Below, one piece after another: positions 52,129-52,736 of a stretch of DNA of 52,736 bases. The translations under genes were made by a program, and so were the position numbers. The stretch lies in contig CAOKNO010000010.1 in NCBI GenBank assembly GCA_948470065.1, forward strand, positions 1-52,736, given 5' to 3'. Numbering within the stretch: the first letter of the stretch is position 1; each line of letters begins with the position of its first letter. Source of the stretch: an uncultured Eubacterium sp. (lineage in GTDB: Bacteria; Bacillota; Clostridia; Lachnospirales; Lachnospiraceae). The notes beneath the pieces are model-generated. The model did no database searches and was not told the DNA's origin. It was given only the letters and a program-made list of their open reading frames with translations.

Positions 52129-52578
52129 TTAATTCCTGCAGTCGAACGCAGGGTTGAATGCATAAAAGTTCTTGGAATCCAGATGATCCTGCACAATCCG
52201 CAGGCTTTCACCGAAACGCTGAAAATGCACAACTTCCCGTTCCCGCAGGTAACGGATGGGATCTGCAACCTCTGGATCCTTTACTAAGCGCAGTATATTT
52301 TCGTAAGTACTGCGGGCTTTCTGCTCTGCAGCCAAATCTTCTGTCAAGTCTGTGATCGGATCTCCCTTGGACTGAAATTCGCAGGCATTGAAAGGAATCC
52401 CGCCAGCAGCCTGAGGCCAGAGCGCAAGGGTGTGATCCACATAATATTTATCGAAACCAGAAGCTTTGATTTCATCTGGACATAAATCCTTTGTAAGCTG
52501 GTAAACAATTGCACAGATGATTTCCATATGCGCCAGTTCTTCTGTACCTACATTGTGCTCAGAAATGTTCCAAATCAA
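52129..52578 (-). pseudogene. 5'-truncated manganese catalase / CotJC-like gene
   Basis: The frame encodes about 149 aa of a di-manganese catalase of the spore coat CotJC type, which normally is about 190-220 aa. The metal-ligand stretch VGTEELAHMEIICAIVYQLT is present, as is the second helix pair region (DLTEDLAAEQKARSTYENIL and EVVHFQRFGESL). The upstream third, with the first ligands and the usual start, is missing. Homology begins abruptly at about 52555, and the only in-frame start is a TTG without a ribosome binding site. A terminator-like hairpin lies just beyond. It appears to be truncated by insertion or deletion at about 52555-52580. Confidence 0.8.
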
Positions 52579-52600
52579 GCCCTATACGGAAGTGTGAGAA

Positions 52601-52639
52601 AATGAGCTTGTCTGAATAGAGTTGGACAGGCTCATTTTT
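52601..52639. terminator. Hairpin next to the catalase truncation point
   Basis: AATGAGCTTGTC (52601-52612) and GACAGGCTCATT (52625-52636) pair over 12 bp with one G-U pair and are followed by TTTTT on the plus strand. The 97 bases from 52640 to the window end contain no gene I can support. Confidence 0.7.
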
Positions 52640-52736
52640 CTATAGGAAACCACACCATCGTCAGCTTCAATCGTGTGTACTCAGCACTGACGCTTAAATT
52701 TATATTTAATCTCCCAAGGCAAATGGAATTCTATTT

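Noticed and set aside
1-52736. CRISPR array, tRNA or rRNA genes, intact transposase
   Set aside because: No regularly spaced repeats, cloverleaf-like segments, rRNA signatures or transposase motifs were recognised on reading both strands. A tRNAscan, CRISPR-finder and ISfinder search would be decisive.

Overview
The window looks like chromosomal DNA from a spore-forming Clostridia, most likely a gut Lachnospiraceae. It carries an alpha/beta-type small acid-soluble spore protein, a CotJC-like manganese catalase remnant, strong AGGAGG ribosome binding sites, and several families I know mainly from Lachnospiraceae (DUF4474, DUF6033, DUF5716, DUF5717). No tRNA, rRNA, CRISPR array, intact insertion sequence or replication origin was seen. 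All assignments come from reading the sequence and from family knowledge; no database search was run.

Layout. Positions 1-1505 are a graveyard of broken genes: a histidine kinase tail, an acetolactate synthase tail and an unknown remnant. They lead into an AT-richer type III restriction-modification locus (1498-7026) with an extra 178-aa protein in front of mod and res. Positions 7094-20130 are mostly housekeeping: SASP, RqcH/NFACT, a DUF6033 protein, a thioesterase, a cobalamin-dependent methionine module (metF, activation protein, short metH), a DUF4474 membrane protein, a metallophosphoesterase, a sigma-like protein, a small hypothetical and a Uma2 protein. Positions 20226-27965 form a secreted-protein island: a 1339-aa beta-helix glycosidase, a YSIRK-type AraC regulator and a 903-aa Ig-repeat NlpC/P60 protein. 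A textbook MerR/MATE divergent pair follows, then a cytidylate-kinase-like protein, an SLC13/ArsB-NhaD transporter and a CLC antiporter close to the CLC-F branch. Next come an XRE-TPR regulator with a neighbouring 48-aa secreted-peptide-like gene, a GntR (YtrA-type) regulator, and an aminotransferase whose 3' end overlaps the GntR gene.

The most interesting region is 37046-51978, nine same-strand genes with short gaps behind a near-consensus promoter (TTTACA-17-TATAAT). In order they are DUF5717, DUF5716 (actin/Hsp70-like fold), a TPR-like protein, a two-TM coiled-coil protein, a SWIM zinc-finger protein, a HEAT-like protein, a MoxR AAA+ ATPase, a DUF5682 TraB-like protein and a CoxE-type VWA protein. 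The last five resemble a recurring MoxR-VWA neighbourhood. The first four look like a Clostridia-specific membrane and scaffold module joined to it. I infer an ATP-driven chaperone or conflict/stress system, but its function cannot be read from sequence.

The second candidate is the RRNPP-like pair at 34079-35232: a TPR regulator, a possible signal peptide gene, and repeats with a 17-bp dyad at the peptide promoter. The right end of the window holds a 5'-truncated manganese catalase, which implies a rearrangement junction near 52570.
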